A stretch of DNA of 43,897 nucleotides from Streptomyces diastaticus subsp. diastaticus (lineage in GTDB: Bacteria; Actinomycetota; Actinomycetes; Streptomycetales; Streptomycetaceae), in the NCBI RefSeq assembly GCF_011170125.1, contig NZ_BLLN01000004.1, forward strand, positions 1 through 43,897. Direction: 5' to 3'. Positions 7,824-15,556 of the stretch are shown piece after piece. The notes under the pieces were generated by a model. That model was given only the letters and a program-made list of their open reading frames with translations, ran no database searches and had not been told where the DNA came from. The translations under genes and the position numbers were made by a program. How positions within the stretch are numbered: position 1 is the first letter of the stretch; each line of letters opens with the position of its first letter.

Positions 7824-9299
7824 ATGACCACGAAGACCTCCACCAAGAAGCCCGCGAGCAGCCAGAAGCCCGCCCTTCCCCCAGGCATTCCGTTCCAGCC
7901 TCCCGCCCACGCCGTCTCCCTCGACCCCGCGCTCCTGGTCCGCGACACGTGCAACGCCCGGGAGACCAACCCGGAGCCGAGCGCGGAGCAGATCGCATCG
8001 ATCAAGGCCCTGGGGGTGCAGGACGCGATCTCCGTCCGCCCCCGGCCTGACGGAAAGTTCGGCGTCTTCAAGGGGTGGCGCCGTGCGCAGGCCGCCCAGG
8101 AGGCGAACCGCACGGCGAAGGCCGAGGGCCGCGACCTCCAGGAGGTCAACGCGTTCGTCTGGGAGGAGCTGACGGACCAGGACGGCTGGACCCGGATGCT
8201 GTCTGCCATCGAGAACATGCACCGCGACCCGATGGCTGACCGGGACAACGTGGCCGCGCTCGAACAGTGCCTGCTCGACATGCCGAAGGAGTACCTGGCG
8301 ACCGCGTCCAAGGCGCTGGGAGTCCGCCGTGGCGCCGCCGCGCACGCGAGGGCCGCGCAGCGCCTGGACGACGCGACCCTGCGCAAGGCCGCCGGCCAGG
8401 GGCTGGACCTGGAGCAGATGGCGCACCTCGAAGAGGTCGCGAAGGTTCCCGGCGCAGAGCGCCGACTGCTGGAGGCACGCGCGAAGGACGGCGACTCCGG
8501 GAAGCGGGGGCACTGGGACCAGGCCATGGCTCTCCTTCGTGCCGAGCTGGCCCACACGCAGAAGCGCGCGGACGTGCTCACGTCGCTGAAGGAACAGGGA
8601 GTGGAGGTGCTGCGTACCAGCTACTCCTGGGAGAAGGACCCCTCCCGCCCCCTGACGGAGCTGATCACGCCGCTGGGCAACGACCTGACAGCCGAGGCGC
8701 ACCGGGAGTGCCCGGGGCACCGGGCCACGGTCGACGACGACAACGAGGTGGTGTGGCACTGCGCCGACCCCGGCCAGTACAAGCACCGCGTCCGCCCCGA
8801 GGCCAAGGAGCCCAAGCGCAAGCTAAGCCCCGAGGAGTCGGCGCAGCGGCGCCGGACGATCGAGGGGAACCGTGCCTGGGACGCTGCACGCGAGCCCCGC
8901 TACTCCTTCATCACCTCCCTGTGCCGGGGCGCCAAGATCCCGGAGGAGGCCAGGGCGTTCGCACTGCGCACGCTCCTGGAGCTGCCCTCGGTGTACGCGA
9001 AGTACGCAGCCGACCGGGAGACCGTCAAGGTGCACGGCTTCATGGGCAAGACCGCGAAGGAGTCCAGCCGGGACTGCGGCGATCTGCTGGCTCTGCCGAA
9101 GGCGAAGGAGTCCGCCCTTCTGGTCGCGCACGTCGCCGCCGCCTACGAACACTCGATGGCTGACCGGAAGTGCTGGATGGACCTCGGTCGGCGGCGCGCC
9201 TCCTGGCTGCTGCTCCTGGAGCAGCTGGGCCACACGCTCAGCGAGGTGGAGCAGGAAGCGGTGGCGCGGTACCGCACCGCCACCGGCAACCAGGGCTGA
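7824..9299 (+). CDS. ParB-like partition/regulatory protein
   Basis: ATG at 7824 is eight bases after GAGGAG; 491 aa. Residues 35-100 resemble the ParB N-terminal domain: an NARETNPEPS start, the SIKALGVQDAISVRPR strand, and GWRRAQAA in place of the usual GERR box. The middle (about 130-240) contains predicted HTH and helical segments (for example DKEYLATASKALGV-like at about 155-168). The long C-terminal half has no known domain and carries a CPGH...WHC pair (about 295-315) that may bind zinc. There is no adjacent ParA, so a role in transcriptional control or plasmid maintenance other than classical ParABS is possible. It has its own promoter with a conserved leader. AACC repeats follow immediately downstream and are candidate binding sites. 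Confidence 0.72.
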   Translation: MTTKTSTKKPASSQKPALPPGIPFQPPAHAVSLDPALLVRDTCNARETNPEPSAEQIASIKALGVQDAISVRPRPDGKFGVFKGWRRAQAAQEANRTAKAEGRDLQEVNAFVWEELTDQDGWTRMLSAIENMHRDPMADRDNVAALEQCLLDMPKEYLATASKALGVRRGAAAHARAAQRLDDATLRKAAGQGLDLEQMAHLEEVAKVPGAERRLLEARAKDGDSGKRGHWDQAMALLRAELAHTQKRADVLTSLKEQGVEVLRTSYSWEKDPSRPLTELITPLGNDLTAEAHRECPGHRATVDDDNEVVWHCADPGQYKHRVRPEAKEPKRKLSPEESAQRRRTIEGNRAWDAAREPRYSFITSLCRGAKIPEEARAFALRTLLELPSVYAKYAADRETVKVHGFMGKTAKESSRDCGDLLALPKAKESALLVAHVAAAYEHSMADRKCWMDLGRRRASWLLLLEQLGHTLSEVEQEAVARYRTATGNQG

Positions 9300-9312
9300 T
9301 CTGCGGATCTCT

Positions 9313-9345
9313 CGGTTGGGGTGAGGCCGAGCCTCACCCCAACCG
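9313..9345 (+). terminator. Perfect 15-bp hairpin after the ParB-like gene
   Basis: Arms 9313-9327 and 9331-9345 with a 3-nt loop, 13 bases after the stop. The downstream arm runs into an AACC repeat array. Confidence 0.7.
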
Positions 9346-9400
9346 GGGCCAACCGCAACCCCAACCACCGGGCAACCACCTGCCCAACCACGAACCAACC
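9341..9400. repeat. AACC-rich short direct repeats between parB-like and ssb genes
   Basis: Eight AACC cores begin at 9341, 9351, 9357, 9363, 9374, 9386, 9393 and 9397, most within CCAACC or CAACCACC. Spacing is irregular (4-12 bases). They could be iterons or binding sites for the ParB-like protein; this is inference from position. Confidence 0.45.
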
Positions 9401-9498
9401 GCGGGGCTCCGAGTCATGCGTCCACCCCTCGCAGCGCGTACCGGGCGCCCCGCAGCCCACGCGCCCCCAGCCCTGCCCCCGCCCCGATCGGAGTGATC

Positions 9499-10041
9499 AT
9501 GCCGCACCCCGCCAGCATCCAGATCGTCGGTGACGTCCAGGGCAGCGTCGAGAGCCGCTTCACCGACAGCGGCATCGTCGTCACCCGCTTCCGGCTCGTC
9601 AGCAGTCCTCCCCGGTGGGACCAGGCCCAGGGCTGGGTTTCCGGCCCGCCCCTTCACTACGTGTGCACGGCCTGGCGCGACCTGGCCCGCAACGCGGCCG
9701 AGTCTCTGATCGAAGGGACCTCCGTTCTCGTCTTCGGCCGCATCACCGAGGTGCGCGAGGACACGCAGTGGCTGAGCGTGGACGAACTCGGAGTCAGTCT
9801 CCGCGCCCGTATCGCGTACACCGAGGAAGCCCTGCCGGGCCCCGCTGCCGCCGCGCCGGTGAAGAGCGCTCCCGCCACACCCCCGAGGCCAGCGCCGCGC
9901 CCGCCGGCGCCCGGGGCGGCGCCCGAGCCCACCGAGGCCCGAGTCCTGCACAACGCCGCCGGATACAACGCCGCCGGATGGGGCCCGGCAGACATCCGCC
10001 CGCGCCCCGCCGACTTCCGCCCCGCCCCGAACCACCTCTAG
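9499..10041 (+). CDS. ssb: Single-stranded DNA-binding protein (SSB-like)
   Basis: ATG at 9499 is five bases after GGAG; a GTG at 9493 overlaps the ribosome binding site and is not favoured. Length 180 aa. The first 110 residues form an OB-fold of the SSB family, with signs such as GDVQGSVESRFTDSG, VVTRFRLVSS, a YVCTAWRDLA core strand and SVLVFGRITE. A proline-rich linker (about 118-145) leads to a C-terminal tail. The usual acidic DDDIPF tip of SSB is missing; the protein ends in RPAPNHL, so it may not recruit the normal SSB partners. It probably works with the Rad52-like protein in recombination or replication of the element. A hairpin follows the stop. Confidence 0.83.
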   Translation: MPHPASIQIVGDVQGSVESRFTDSGIVVTRFRLVSSPPRWDQAQGWVSGPPLHYVCTAWRDLARNAAESLIEGTSVLVFGRITEVREDTQWLSVDELGVSLRARIAYTEEALPGPAAAAPVKSAPATPPRPAPRPPAPGAAPEPTEARVLHNAAGYNAAGWGPADIRPRPADFRPAPNHL

Positions 10042-10072
10042 CCGGAGCTGAACAACCCGTTGCGCTCCGGCT
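10040..10072 (+). terminator. Hairpin at the end of ssb
   Basis: Perfect 9-bp stem (10040-10048 with 10064-10072) overlapping the ssb stop. It ends 12 bases before the next ribosome binding site. Confidence 0.5.
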
Positions 10073-10096
10073 CCCGCCCCACGAGGAGAGCCGAAC

Positions 10097-10537
10097 ATGT
10101 CCGTCCTGCCCCGCGCCATCCCGCCCAAGTTCACCAAGCAGCTTCGAGACGCCCTCGCCCAAGCCGGCGTCCGCTGCGTCCCGACGCTCAAACCCGGCAG
10201 CAGCATCGCCCTCTCGCTCACACACCAGGGACGCCCATGGGAGGTGCGCTACATCGCCCAGGAGGCCAACGACCTCCCCGTGTGGCAACTGGTCGGCCCT
10301 GGCCAGGAACGGGGGCCGCTCGCACTGACCGAGGACGTCGTCGCCACGATCACGGCCCCTCCCCCCGCCCCGGCTCCACCCGCCCCGGGCACATCATCCC
10401 GCGCACCGCGAACCCACCTGGGCTTCCCCGTCCCGGAATTCGTACGCGCCAACTGGCACTCCGAGCGCGCCTACTGGTGGCGCCTCGGGGTCGCAACCGC
10501 CGTCGGCAAGCTCCCCGCCAACCGGCCTCGCCCCTGA
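10097..10537 (+). CDS. Hypothetical protein
   Basis: ATG at 10097 is seven bases after GAGGAG; 146 aa. No known family. The first 80 residues look like a compact alpha/beta unit that begins with basic residues (PPKFTKQLRDAL). A proline/alanine linker (about 88-105) leads to an aromatic C-terminal segment (WHSERAYWW) that could contact a partner. It lies between ssb and the gene at 10603, all in the same direction, and is probably transcribed with them. Confidence 0.65.
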   Translation: MSVLPRAIPPKFTKQLRDALAQAGVRCVPTLKPGSSIALSLTHQGRPWEVRYIAQEANDLPVWQLVGPGQERGPLALTEDVVATITAPPPAPAPPAPGTSSRAPRTHLGFPVPEFVRANWHSERAYWWRLGVATAVGKLPANRPRP

Positions 10538-10602
10538 CCTCCCCCGCCCCCACGCCACCACAGAAGCGCTGCTGCACCTCAACCACGAACCAGGAGACCG
10601 CC

Positions 10603-11637
10603 ATGACCGACTCCCCCACCCCGACCTCGGTCGACACGCCGTTCGGCCCCATGCACGTCCAGCGTGTCGAGACCCGCACCGCTGAGCCTCGAAGGAACTG
10701 GACCACGACCTACACCGTGCAGGGCCCTCGTGTCTCGGGCCTGGTCCACATCGAGCCGCACCACGGCGGCACGTTCGAAGTCCTGCCGAGCCGCTTCCTG
10801 GTCCGCGTGGCCGATGACCCGTGGGATGAGCACCAGGCCCATTTCACCGTGAACGGCGTAAGCATCTCCCGAGGGACCCGCCTTCTCGGTGTCTTCGCCC
10901 CGGAAGACGTGGACCGCTTCTCCCTCCACCGTTTCGACAAGCGCTCGGGATACCGTGAGGAGATCTCCGACGCTGGGCAGGCGCGCGCCTGTACCGCACT
11001 TCAGGCCGTCCTCGGCGTCCACATGGCCACCATTCACCTGGTCTGGGCGCACGCCAACGCCCACGCGGACCACCACCGTCCCTCGCGTCGCGCCGAGATC
11101 GCAGAGAGCCTGCGGGAGGCGCAGGAGAGGGCCGCCGAGGCGCAGCGGGACATCGAGGCGCTCCACGGCCGGCTCGGTGCCCTGGCAGAACGCGGCTCCA
11201 TCCTCGATGCCCAGCGCCGGGTCGGCCACCTCCTTCAGGCTCTCCTCGACACCACCGCCCCGGGGCACCACCAGATCCTCTGCTCAGCTTCTCTCGCCGG
11301 GAATCTCCAGACCGCGATTCTGCTGGTGGACACCCGCACCGGTGCGACCTTCCGCCACGACGAAGCCTCCGCCGACTTCACCGCCCTGCTCGCCTACGCC
11401 CTGGCGCAGACCACCCCCGGCGGGCTCGTCATGCGCAGCCGGGTCGACGGCCGGCCGGAGGAGGTGCGTGGGTGGCGCCTTCGAGCAGGCCGCGCCTGGC
11501 CCCTGACCGCCGCCGAGGTCTTCGACGCCTACTGCACCGACCACGCCACCGGCGACCTGCTCTCCCCCGAACCCGGAGTCGAGTACCGCGCAGGCACCCC
11601 GCTCGACGACGACCACCGCCCCGAGCCCGACCACTGA
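10603..11637 (+). CDS. Hypothetical protein with a coiled-coil segment
   Basis: ATG at 10603 follows an AGGAG-type site; 344 aa. The family is not recognised. The first 150 residues look beta-rich. Residues about 165-205 are heptad-like and rich in A, E, R and L, which suggests a coiled coil (SLREAQERAAEAQRDIEAL). The C-terminal 130 residues look like a mixed alpha/beta domain. There is no membrane segment or signal peptide. A longer in-frame extension to 10060 is open, but it overlaps the gene at 10097 and is compositionally noise-like, so it is rejected. A terminator hairpin follows at 11643. Confidence 0.68.
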   Translation: MTDSPTPTSVDTPFGPMHVQRVETRTAEPRRNWTTTYTVQGPRVSGLVHIEPHHGGTFEVLPSRFLVRVADDPWDEHQAHFTVNGVSISRGTRLLGVFAPEDVDRFSLHRFDKRSGYREEISDAGQARACTALQAVLGVHMATIHLVWAHANAHADHHRPSRRAEIAESLREAQERAAEAQRDIEALHGRLGALAERGSILDAQRRVGHLLQALLDTTAPGHHQILCSASLAGNLQTAILLVDTRTGATFRHDEASADFTALLAYALAQTTPGGLVMRSRVDGRPEEVRGWRLRAGRAWPLTAAEVFDAYCTDHATGDLLSPEPGVEYRAGTPLDDDHRPEPDH

Positions 11638-11642
11638 ACGAC

Positions 11643-11680
11643 CGAGGGGGGCGTCCCCGACCTCAAGGACGCTCCCCTCG
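11643..11680 (+). terminator. Terminator hairpin
   Basis: CGAGGGGGGCGTCC (from 11643) pairs with GGACGCTCCCCTCG (to 11680), 14-bp stem with one mismatch, ten bases after the stop zone. It is followed by 220 bases without a confident gene. Confidence 0.65.
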
Positions 11681-11757
11681 GGCTGCAGGGGCGGCAGGAC
11701 CGCCCGGACTTCGTCACCTCCGAAGCTCTTCTGAGCGAGCGGCGCTACTCCGGGCCT

Positions 11758-11781
11758 CCCCTCCCCTCCCCTCCCCTCCCC
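11758..11781 (-). repeat. Five-tract G-quadruplex motif (CCCCT repeat on + strand)
   Basis: Five CCCC runs at 11758, 11763, 11768, 11773 and 11778, each separated by a single T. On the minus strand this is GGGG with one-base A loops, an ideal quadruplex motif. It lies in the 262-base gap between 11637 and 11900; nothing else but the terminator is visible there. Confidence 0.8.
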
Positions 11782-11899
11782 TCCTTCGCCCCTGCGCCCG
11801 TACGGAGACCACCAAGATCCCCAGGTCAGGCAATGCGGCCGTGTCCTGGAACAGGTGGCTCCAGCCCCGACGCCTCGTCCGCACGAGAGGAAGGTGGTC

Positions 11900-12791
11900 A
11901 TGGGTATCGCCACTTCGAACCCGACCCCGCCAGTTCTGCCGACGTTCCTCCTCGGCACCCACATGCCGGCCTGGACGCGCGACTCCCGCTTCCTCGGAGT
12001 AACCCTGTTCATCTCCGTGAACCGGCTTCGCCGCGGTGGCCCGCTGCCCCCCCTCTCGGCACGACGTGTGCCTGGACTCCGGAGGGTTCACCGAGCTCAA
12101 GCAGTACGGGACCTGGCGCACCGGCCCCGAGGAGTATGCCGCTCTTGTCCGACGCCTCCGCGCCCAGTTGGGTGAGGAGCGGGTGCGGTGGGCCGCGCCT
12201 CAGGACTGGATGTGCGAACCGCAGGTGATCTTCGGGGCCAACCACCATCTGCCGCCTCATCACCCGCAGTACTTCCGCGGCACGGCCCCGCACCACTCCG
12301 GCCGGGCCGGCCGCACGGACCGGGAGTTCGACCTGGCGGTTCGGCTGCACCAGGAGCGGACGATCGAGAACTTCCTGGAGCTGCGCCGGCTCGCGCCCGA
12401 CCAGCCGTTCATCCCTGTCCTCCAGGGCTGGGCTCCCAGGCACTACCTGCGCTGTCTCGATCTGTACGGGCAGGCCGGCGTTGCGCTGGAGCGCGAACCA
12501 CTGGTTGGCCTGGGCTCGGTGTGCCGTCGGCAGCACACCGCCGAGATCGGCAACCTCGTCCAGGCCCTGACAGCGGCGGGCCTGCGCCTGCACGGCTTCG
12601 GGGTGAAACGCGAGGGCCTCGCCCAGTACGGGCGGTACCTTGCCTCAGCCGACTCGCTCGCCTGGTCCGCGGGGGCCCGGTACAACCCTCCGCTGGCCGG
12701 GCACCTCCACAAGAGCTGCTCCAGCTGTCCAGAGTGGGCTCTTCGCTGGTACGCAGACACACAGGCCGTTCTCCGGCACACATCCCCCTGA
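11900..12791 (+). pseudogene. TGT/DpdA-like base-exchange enzyme, frameshifted at a seven-C run
   Basis: ATG at 11900 follows AGAGGAAGG. The N-terminus (FLLGTHMPAW) reads in one frame to a run of seven Cs (12047-12053). The rest reads in another frame to 12791. Removing one C restores a single protein of about 296 aa (RRGGPLPPSRHDVCLDSGGFTEL across the joint). The restored protein shows tRNA-guanine transglycosylase hallmarks: DSGGF, PQDWMCEP, FIPVLQGW, EPLVGLGSVCRRQ, RLHGFGVK and ADSLAW. It resembles the TGT-like/DpdA-like paralogues common on actinobacterial phages and plasmids, whose relatives insert 7-deazaguanines into tRNA or DNA. The product may be inactive, rescued by slippage, or the shift may be a sequencing error. 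Confidence 0.78.
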
Positions 12792-12804
12792 GGAGGATCT
12801 ACTC

Positions 12805-13053
12805 ATGACAACGATCTTGACCCTGTGCGGAGCCGCCGAACAGGCCACCGAGGACGAGCTTCTCGCCCTGCTTCGCCAGGCCCGCGATCTGTACGAGGCC
12901 GGCCTCGCCGCCGCTCGCGCAGCTCCGTACGGCTCTGCCCGTGCGGTGGCCGAGTTCAAAGAGTGGGCAGGAACCGCCGAAGCCATGGCCTACGACCGCA
13001 TGGTCGAGCTCGCTGCTCACCGCGGCGTCACACTGGTGCGCGAGGAGCTCTGA
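12805..13053 (+). CDS. Small hypothetical helical protein
   Basis: ATG at 12805 is eight bases after AGGAGG, which overlaps the stop region of the TGT-like gene; 82 aa. It is almost entirely helical and rich in A, E, R and L, with no known domain. Its close spacing to the TGT-like gene suggests co-transcription. No hairpin follows; the next promoter begins about 50 bases after the stop. Confidence 0.65.
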   Translation: MTTILTLCGAAEQATEDELLALLRQARDLYEAGLAAARAAPYGSARAVAEFKEWAGTAEAMAYDRMVELAAHRGVTLVREEL

Positions 13054-13105
13054 CCGCTTTCTACTCGCCCGGACCAACCGAGTTGCACGACAAGTTCGCG
13101 GAAGC

Positions 13106-13147
13106 GGGTGCACACCCAGCCTAGATGCTCTAATATTTGCGTTGTTC
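13106..13147 (+). promoter_or_regulatory. Promoter C, divergent member of the shared family
   Basis: GGG then TGCACA (13109-13114), 16-nt spacer, TAATAT (13131-13136), four bases, GTTGTTC (13141-13147). The geometry is identical to promoters A and B, but the G-run is short and the leader hairpin is absent. Confidence 0.6.
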
Positions 13148-13173
13148 ACGCCGCCGGAGATCGGACGTTCCCC

Positions 13174-14070
13174 ATGCCTCGCGTCGATGCCGACGAAATC
13201 GGCGCAGCACACCAGCTCACCGCGAAGCAGGTCCGTTCCCTCTATGCGGCTCGCAAGAGCAACGGCTTCCCCGAGGCCAAAGGAACCCGCCCGGGCGCCG
13301 GCAAGCGGCCGCAGAGCGAGTGGGAAGAGGCAGAAGTCGACGCTTGGTTCGCCAGGCGCCGGAAACCTGCCTCCGCTCCCGGCCGAGCGGTGCAACGCGA
13401 CCCCGGCGAACTCCTGACGGCCGCCGAGGCCAGCCGCCGACTGGGGTACAAGAACCCTGCGCAGCTGAAGACCTACTTCGACAAGGGCTCTTTCATCGAC
13501 CCCGACGAAGAGGTGGAGTCCCCCGAGTCCGGCAGGGTGCGGCGCCGATGGCGCGCCGACCGCGTGGACGCGTGGAACGAGAATCGGCCGGGGCAGGGCA
13601 GGAGGGCGGGTTCCTCCGCGCGCCAGCCGTCGGCGACCACCGCGGCCACGGGGGCGCCGGATGACCTCATCGGCGCTGCAGAGGCTTCCCGCATCCTCGG
13701 GCTGGGCGGGGTGAGCTCCTTCGACACCACGTTGTACAAGGGCGATCTCCCTCTCCTCGCCCAGCCGGCCAGCACCAGGCTGAACGGTCGGCGCGTGCGC
13801 CGCTGGCGCCGCAGCGTTGTTGAAGAGCAGGCTGAGCAACGTCGTCCGCAGCCTCAGCCACCAGTGGAAGGCGAGGGCGACAATCCCTTGCTGACGGCCG
13901 AGGAGGCCGCTCCGCTGTTGGGGTACGCCAACGCGAAGAGCCTGCGCACCATGATCGCCCGCGGTGCGCTGCCGCACCTCGCCCGGCCTGATGATCCCGG
14001 ACCGCCGGCCCGCTGGAAGAAGGCCGCCGTTCTGGCTCAGGCACGAGCGAAGGCCGGCCATGTAGGCTAG
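13174..14070 (+). CDS. Protein of four tandem HTH (excisionase/MerR-like) units
   Basis: The ATG at 13174 is chosen because earlier in-frame starts lie upstream of the -10 element of promoter C. Length 298 aa. Four similar units of about 60 residues follow one another: residues about 5-68, 77-137, 163-222 and 237-298. Units 2-4 each start with an [EDP]LLTAAEAS/LIGAAEASRILG-type helix and a GY/GL turn, as in MerR-family/excisionase winged HTH domains. Each is followed by a basic wing with paired R and W residues (for example RRRWRADRVDAW, RRVRRWRRSVV, PARWKKAAV). Linkers are Pro/Gln/Arg-rich. A single chain with four DNA-binding units could read repeated sites such as an iteron array or bridge DNA. 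It is likely nucleoid-like or regulatory, with targets unknown. Confidence 0.72.
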   Translation: MPRVDADEIGAAHQLTAKQVRSLYAARKSNGFPEAKGTRPGAGKRPQSEWEEAEVDAWFARRRKPASAPGRAVQRDPGELLTAAEASRRLGYKNPAQLKTYFDKGSFIDPDEEVESPESGRVRRRWRADRVDAWNENRPGQGRRAGSSARQPSATTAATGAPDDLIGAAEASRILGLGGVSSFDTTLYKGDLPLLAQPASTRLNGRRVRRWRRSVVEEQAEQRRPQPQPPVEGEGDNPLLTAEEAAPLLGYANAKSLRTMIARGALPHLARPDDPGPPARWKKAAVLAQARAKAGHVG

Positions 14071-14203
14071 GAAGAGGAGTGGACATCCGGAATGGGCAGT
14101 CAGTTGATCGCCCTGGGGCCGGATGACCCACACGGTGGTCGGTATGGAGGGGCTGTCAACCTCTCCCCGCCTACGGCGAGCCGGCCACCGCCTCTTCTTC
14201 AAG

Positions 14204-14244
14204 AGGGGGCCGCTGTCCTGTCCGGGCAGCGGCCCCCTTTCTTT
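14204..14244. terminator. Bidirectional terminator between convergent genes
   Basis: Perfect 11-bp stem GGGGGCCGCTG (14205-14215) with CAGCGGCCCCC (14227-14237), 11-nt loop, followed by TTTCTTT. It separates the HTH-repeat gene (+) from the DnaB-like gene (-). Confidence 0.82.
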
Positions 14245-14254
14245 CGTTCTGGAC

Positions 14255-15387
14255 TCAGCAGCCCGCAGGCGCTTTGTCTACGGGCAGGTCGGAGAACTGA
14301 GAACGGGACAGGTCTGCTACGACCTTCACGGCCTTAGACCGGCTGCCCCGGTGGCGCGAGACGGAGATCTGAGCCGGCTGCCGCGTCGGCTCAGGAAGTC
14401 CAAACCGAGGGAAGAGGTGCTCCGGATACAGGCCCGGGTCCGGGGACCGGTCGTACCTGCCCTCGCGGTGTTGTGGGGCGAAGTAGGCAGGGCGGTGAAA
14501 GAGCATCACGGTCTTCGCTCTCGGCATGATCTGCTCGGCGTGGACCATGTCGGTGACGCGGGGCCGGCGATCTTCGCGCTCCAGGAGCGCCTGGTCCAGC
14601 TGCTCTACGAGGACCACGGCCAGGTTCTTCTCCTCGGCGAGATGGGACAGCCCGTCGAGGATGACTTCCACTCCCCGCTCCCGCGAGGTGGTGTGGGGCG
14701 TGTTCATGAGGCCGAGGTAGTCGACGACCAGGATGTCGGGCTTCGCACCCGTTCGCTCGTACCGGGCGTGCAGGGCCTGGATCTCGGCAAGCCCCGGGGA
14801 TGCCATGTCGCCGCCGATGTAGAGGGGCGCGCTCTGTACGGCCAGGGCGGTGTGGGCGACCGTGGCCAGTTCGGTGTCGTCGCATCTGGCCCGCAGGAGC
14901 TTCTCGGTGGGCACCCCCGATTCGGCGGCGAGGATTCGGTGGGTCAATTCGACGTGCGACATCTCCAGCGACACCACCAGGGCCATCCGCCTGAGACGGA
15001 TGGCCGCGTGCCGCGCGAAGGCGAGGCCCAACATGGACTTGCCCATGCCGGTGCGGGCCGCAAGTACGGCGAGTTCCCTCCGCCGGAGGCCGCCTCCGAG
15101 GAGACGGTCGAGGCCGGTTAGGCCGGTGGGGATGAAGGTGGCCGCGCTAAGGCGGGCAGCCGCTTCTCGGCGAGAGCCTCCCCCGGCGCGCTGCACCCGG
15201 GCGTTGGCGAGCTTTCGGGCGTGGTTGCTGACCACGTGGTTCCGTTCGGGCGCGGCTGGTCCCGTGCCCTGCGCGCCGGAATTGATCCGCCGGGGACGCT
15301 GAGGTGGTGCGTGGCACCCGGGGCATCGTCGCCCTGGGCAGTCACGGGTCTGCGGCGGGCTCGCCGGACCGCCTCAGCGGCGGCCAT
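14255..15387 (-). CDS. DnaB-like replicative helicase (RecA-fold ATPase), N-terminus probably frameshifted
   Basis: The uninterrupted frame from GTG 15235 gives 326 aa. It contains a Walker A motif ARTGMGKS (about residue 60), a DnaB-type start FIPTGLTGLDRLLGGGL, a Walker B region ILVVDYLGLM and a late SVSRHRGSRS arginine region. It corresponds to the C-terminal helicase domain of DnaB. Further upstream the same frame is open to a stop at about 15376 and encodes a CPGRRCPGC zinc-like motif without a start codon. An ATG at 15387 in the neighbouring frame (MAAAEAVRRA) would join it after one missing base; the span 14255-15387 is one base short of a multiple of three. The N-terminal primase-interaction domain of full DnaB is absent. 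It is probably the replication helicase of the element. Confidence 0.72.
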
Positions 15388-15556
15388 CGCGGAGATGCTA
15401 GCACCGATGCGTCCCGATTTGTGGGCCTAACCAGCGGGCCAACCAGCCCAGTTGTGACCAGGCCGCGATGTCGGTTGGGGGAAGAGCGTGCGGGGGTGGT
15501 TGGGGCCGCCGGGTTGCCTCAGGACGTAGCAGTCCAGTCAACCCAGGAGCCCTGTG
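15388..15556. other. Divergent intergenic region with AACC/GGTT repeats
   Basis: AACCAGC is repeated directly at about 15429 and 15441, with GGTTGG at 15473 and 15498 and GGTTGC at 15512 in the opposite orientation. The region lies between the helicase (-) and the secretion operon (+). The same AACC core fills the array at 9341-9400. It is a candidate origin or shared control site; no promoter was confidently assigned. Confidence 0.4.

Noticed and set aside
10060..10602. In-frame 5' extension of the gene at 10603
   Set aside because: It overlaps the gene at 10097 with a good ribosome binding site and reads as Pro/Arg/His-rich noise.
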